This document shows positions 61,818 through 64,000 of a DNA stretch of 64,000 nt, piece by piece. The notes beneath the pieces are model-generated. The model was not told where the DNA came from and made no database searches. It saw only the letters and a list, made by a program, of their open reading frames with translations. Made by a program: the position numbers and the translations under genes. The stretch is from Vandammella animalimorsus. Its GTDB lineage: Bacteria > Pseudomonadota > Gammaproteobacteria > Burkholderiales > Burkholderiaceae_C. Position 1 is the first letter of the stretch; each line of letters starts with the position of its first letter. The stretch is from positions 496,001 through 560,000 of the forward strand of contig NZ_NSJF01000001.1 of NCBI RefSeq assembly GCF_002285285.1, written 5' to 3'.

Positions 61818-61920
61818 GGGGAAATCCTTTGGCGATGCAGCCAGATCAGGCTGCTTGGCTCACGATTTTTTGAGGGCGGCTGCTGCGGCATTGCCGCCCG
61901 AATGGGTCCGGCAATAAGGC

Positions 61921-62964
61921 TCAGGCTGCTTGCAAGCCGGTGGCGGGCGGGCGTTGCGGCCAAAGATCCAGCGCCCACAGCACCAGCGTGAGCACCGCGA
62001 CACACAGGCCGAACACTCCGATGATGCCCATCAGCCCTTCGCCACCCAGCGGCATGTGGTAGACGTACAGCCCGGCGCCGTACTTGGGCACACCCTGCAC
62101 GCCCATGAACAAGGCCCAGCGAAAGCCCCAGGCAGCGGCGCACACGGCCGTGCCCAGCACCGCGATCATGGCCGGCGAGTGCAGCCAAAGGGCAGGGCGC
62201 AGCCAGAACACCATCACCAATGCACCGAAGATCACCGACAGCCACAGGCTGATGCGCCAGATCGGGAAGTTGGCATACAGCTCCTTGGCGGCCAGGAACG
62301 ACGGGGTTTGCAGCCAGTGCCCGCCAATGGCCCAGGCGCAGGCCACGGCCAGCAGCGCCAGGCTCAGGCCAAGCCCCAGCTTGCCCAGCCAGGCCCGCAC
62401 GGCCACGTCGCGCCCGGCCTGCATCCACAGCGTCAGTCCCAGCGCGCAGCCCACGGCTGCCAGCCAGGCTGTCAGCGTCAGGTTCAGCGGCACCCAGGGG
62501 TTGCTCCACAGCGGGCGGGCGCGGACGATGGCAATCTCGGCGCCGGTATAGACCGCAATCGTGATGGACGAGAACACCAGCGCCAGCGCCAGCCAGCGCA
62601 TCCAGCGGTGCCATCCCAGCCACCAGGTCAGGCATACGCCCAGCGAGAGCGTCACGAACACCGGCAGCAGCAGAGCGCCCAGCGACATCCAAGACCAAGG
62701 GGTGAAGTGGGCATAGAAATGCCAGAAGCGCGCCGGCTGGTGCAAGTCCGCCAGCAAGGCCACTGGCGCGCTGATGGCGGTGACGGCCAGCAGCACGATG
62801 GCCAGTGGCAGGGCCTTGGCCGCCGGATGCTGGGCCGGGGCCCAGGCGCCCCAGGCGGCCAGCATGGCCGCGCCTGTGGCCATGCCGATGAGGAAGAAGT
62901 ACTGCACGGCCCAGGGCAGCCATGCGGCTTCGTAATACGGTGTCAAAAGCTCAATGATCTCCAT
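61921..62964 (-). CDS. ttrC: Tetrathionate reductase membrane subunit C
   Basis: 347 residues, NrfD/PsrC-type quinol oxidase anchored in the inner membrane that feeds electrons to TtrB and TtrA. From ATG 62964 it starts MEIIELLTPYYEAAWLPWAV followed by QYFFLIGMATGAAML, and has about nine membrane helices (WSWMSLGALLLPVFVTLSLG; LAAVGCALGLTLWMQAG; LSVIFGALVMVFWLRPALWL) plus LADLHQPARFWHF, the conserved DLxxPxRF loop of the family. The open frame extends 22 codons upstream but overlaps ttrB; AAGGA lies before 62964. Confidence 0.92.
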   Translation of the reverse strand: MEIIELLTPYYEAAWLPWAVQYFFLIGMATGAAMLAAWGAWAPAQHPAAKALPLAIVLLAVTAISAPVALLADLHQPARFWHFYAHFTPWSWMSLGALLLPVFVTLSLGVCLTWWLGWHRWMRWLALALVFSSITIAVYTGAEIAIVRARPLWSNPWVPLNLTLTAWLAAVGCALGLTLWMQAGRDVAVRAWLGKLGLGLSLALLAVACAWAIGGHWLQTPSFLAAKELYANFPIWRISLWLSVIFGALVMVFWLRPALWLHSPAMIAVLGTAVCAAAWGFRWALFMGVQGVPKYGAGLYVYHMPLGGEGLMGIIGVFGLCVAVLTLVLWALDLWPQRPPATGLQAA

Positions 62965-63016
62965 GATGGAAGTCCTTCGGGATGGATCGAATCTGCGTTG
63001 GATTGCGGCGCGGCGC

Positions 63017-63796
63017 TCAATGCTCGGCAATCAGGCGCACGCTGGCTTGCCCATCGACGCCATTGACGAACTCATCGGGCAGGCCGATGTAGAACACGCG
63101 GGGGGCGGTATTCATGCCGGGCTTGAGGACTTTGATCTCCTCCTTGGACTCGGCCATGCGGCGGTTGATCTCGCTGTTCGGATCCATCAAATCGCCAATC
63201 ACGCGCGCGCCGCCCACACAGCTCTCCACACAGGCGGGCAGCAGGCCCACCTCCAGCCGGTGCTCGCAGAACGTGCACTTGTCGGCCGTTTGCGTCTCGT
63301 GGTTGATGAAACGCGCGTCGTAGGGGCAGGCCTGCACGCAATAGCCGCAGCCCACGCAGCGGGTGTTGTCCACCAGCACCACGCCGTCCTCGCGTTGGAA
63401 GGTCGCCTGCACGGGGCAGACCGGCACGCAGGGCGGGTTGTCGCAGTGGTTGCACAGGCGCGGCAGGCTCACCATCGCGGGGGCCGTGCCATCGTTGCGG
63501 TCGATCTCGTACTGCAACACCGTGGTGCGGAACTGCCCAATGGGCGGCTGGTTCTCCGCCGAGCAGCTGACCGTGCAGGCCTGACAGCCGATGCACTTGC
63601 GCATGTCGATCAGCATGCCAAAGCGCTTGCCTTCCATGCCGGGGCGGCGCGGCGGCTGGTCGTTGATGCCAGCGCGCGCGGGCAGGATGGGGATCACCGT
63701 GGCCGTGGCGCTCAGGCCCAGCAGGCCCTTGAGAAAGCCGCGCTTGCCACGGCTGGGCTTGGCGCCCGAAGCGCAGGGAGAGGAGGGCTGGTTCAT
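63017..63796 (-). CDS. ttrB: Tetrathionate reductase Fe-S subunit B
   Basis: 259 residues carrying four [4Fe-4S] clusters between TtrC and TtrA. Cys sets: KCIGCQACTVSCSAEN, LCNHCDNPPCVPVCPVQ, RCVGCGYCVQACPYDA and KCTFCEHRLEVGLLPACVES. A TAT-like N-terminus (GKRGFLKGLLGLSATATVIP) indicates periplasmic location, as in known TtrB; the KR replaces RR. GGAGGTG lies nine bases before the ATG. First gene of ttrBCA. The two-component regulator ttrSR, if present, must lie beyond the right edge. Confidence 0.94.
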   Translation of the reverse strand: MNQPSSPCASGAKPSRGKRGFLKGLLGLSATATVIPILPARAGINDQPPRRPGMEGKRFGMLIDMRKCIGCQACTVSCSAENQPPIGQFRTTVLQYEIDRNDGTAPAMVSLPRLCNHCDNPPCVPVCPVQATFQREDGVVLVDNTRCVGCGYCVQACPYDARFINHETQTADKCTFCEHRLEVGLLPACVESCVGGARVIGDLMDPNSEINRRMAESKEEIKVLKPGMNTAPRVFYIGLPDEFVNGVDGQASVRLIAEH

Positions 63797-64000
63797 GGCC
63801 GCACCTCCAGAGAACGGGCAAGGGCTGGGTAGGAAATTGAAATTTTGGTCATCGTGGCACCTACTGCAAATCTCATGACTTGCCAGAGTAAGTGGCTATT
63901 GACCATTTTTCAATTGGGGGCTTTGGCCAGTGCCCTAGATGAAATTACCTATTGCCTTGTCTGTGGCAAGTGTTTGTAGGCGCGGCGCACGCTGCCAGGG
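63797..64000 (-). promoter_or_regulatory. Upstream region of ttrBCA
   Basis: 204 bases without a recognisable gene. On the minus strand there is TTGAAAAATGGTCAA (63912-63898 region), whose arms TTGA and TCAA resemble an FNR/ANR half-site pair, but with seven rather than six bases between. A CTTG/CAAG dyad lies near 63957-63972. The operon promoter is likely here; anaerobic control is expected from known ttr systems but not demonstrated. Confidence 0.35.

Noticed and set aside
63898-63912. FNR/ANR box upstream of ttrB
   Set aside because: TTGA and TCAA arms are seven bases apart, one too many, and the inner bases do not match; kept only as a weak note.

Overview
The window is a high-GC chromosome segment of a betaproteobacterium, most likely order Burkholderiales and probably Comamonadaceae-like. 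The grounds are house-keeping genes of that type (ilvD, mutL, rpsF-rpsR-rplI-dnaB, gloA-pdxH, alaminotransferase-hom, ppsA), a Bug-family binding protein, a TadA fused to an alpha/beta-hydrolase-like domain, and two proteins with IPTL-CTERM sorting tails. No rRNA, tRNA, CRISPR array or phage was found. The species assignment is inference; no database search was possible.

Layout. 1-449: end of a quinone oxidoreductase. 565-9274 (minus): a five-gene polysaccharide operon in which every gene overlaps or abuts the next: Wzm permease, Wzt ATPase with a C-terminal carbohydrate-recognition-like extension, a 1453-residue protein with three glycosyltransferase-like domains and a 14-residue-repeat coiled coil, UDP-GlcNAc 2-epimerase, and a second glycosyltransferase. 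Part of it is AT-rich, suggesting transfer. 9275-11600: AT-rich DNA followed by wrecks of an IS5-like and an IS481-like element. 11665-17059: ilvD, then a likely catabolic set (Bug binding protein, FAD oxidoreductase, 2-hydroxychromene-2-carboxylate isomerase-like protein). 17194-21439: TerB-like protein, methyltransferase, SURF1, a DXD-type putative glycosyltransferase and YhbY. 21512-27455: rlmE, mutL, ribosomal genes and dnaB. 27647-31546 (minus): a large repeat-rich surface protein with a 21-G tract near its 5' end.

31827-36789: HAD phosphatase, Rieske protein, S49 peptidase and a FtsX-like permease. 36786-43688: TadA fusion, cardiolipin synthase, GNAT, PdxH, GloA, YggT and the NAD(P)HX repair enzyme. 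43825-45802: cyclase, pyrophosphatase and Bcp. 45803-46593 has no gene but holds a MITE-like repeat. 46594-51460: Mth938-like protein, aminotransferase, homoserine dehydrogenase and an NhaD-type antiporter. 51489-55646: a deleted 2-hydroxyacid dehydrogenase remnant, the second IPTL-CTERM protein and a multicopper oxidase. 56031-58430: ppsA. 58593-63796 (minus): ttrBCA, a complete tetrathionate reductase operon.

Main points of interest: the coiled-coil bridged triple glycosyltransferase, which may set geometry or chain length for an ABC-exported glycan; the poly-G tract in the surface-protein gene (possible phase variation); a short dispersed element just after the stop codons of unrelated genes; the TadA fusion whose hydrolase part seems to lack its nucleophile; and several conserved gene neighbourhoods that appear interrupted (no priB, no thrC after hom).
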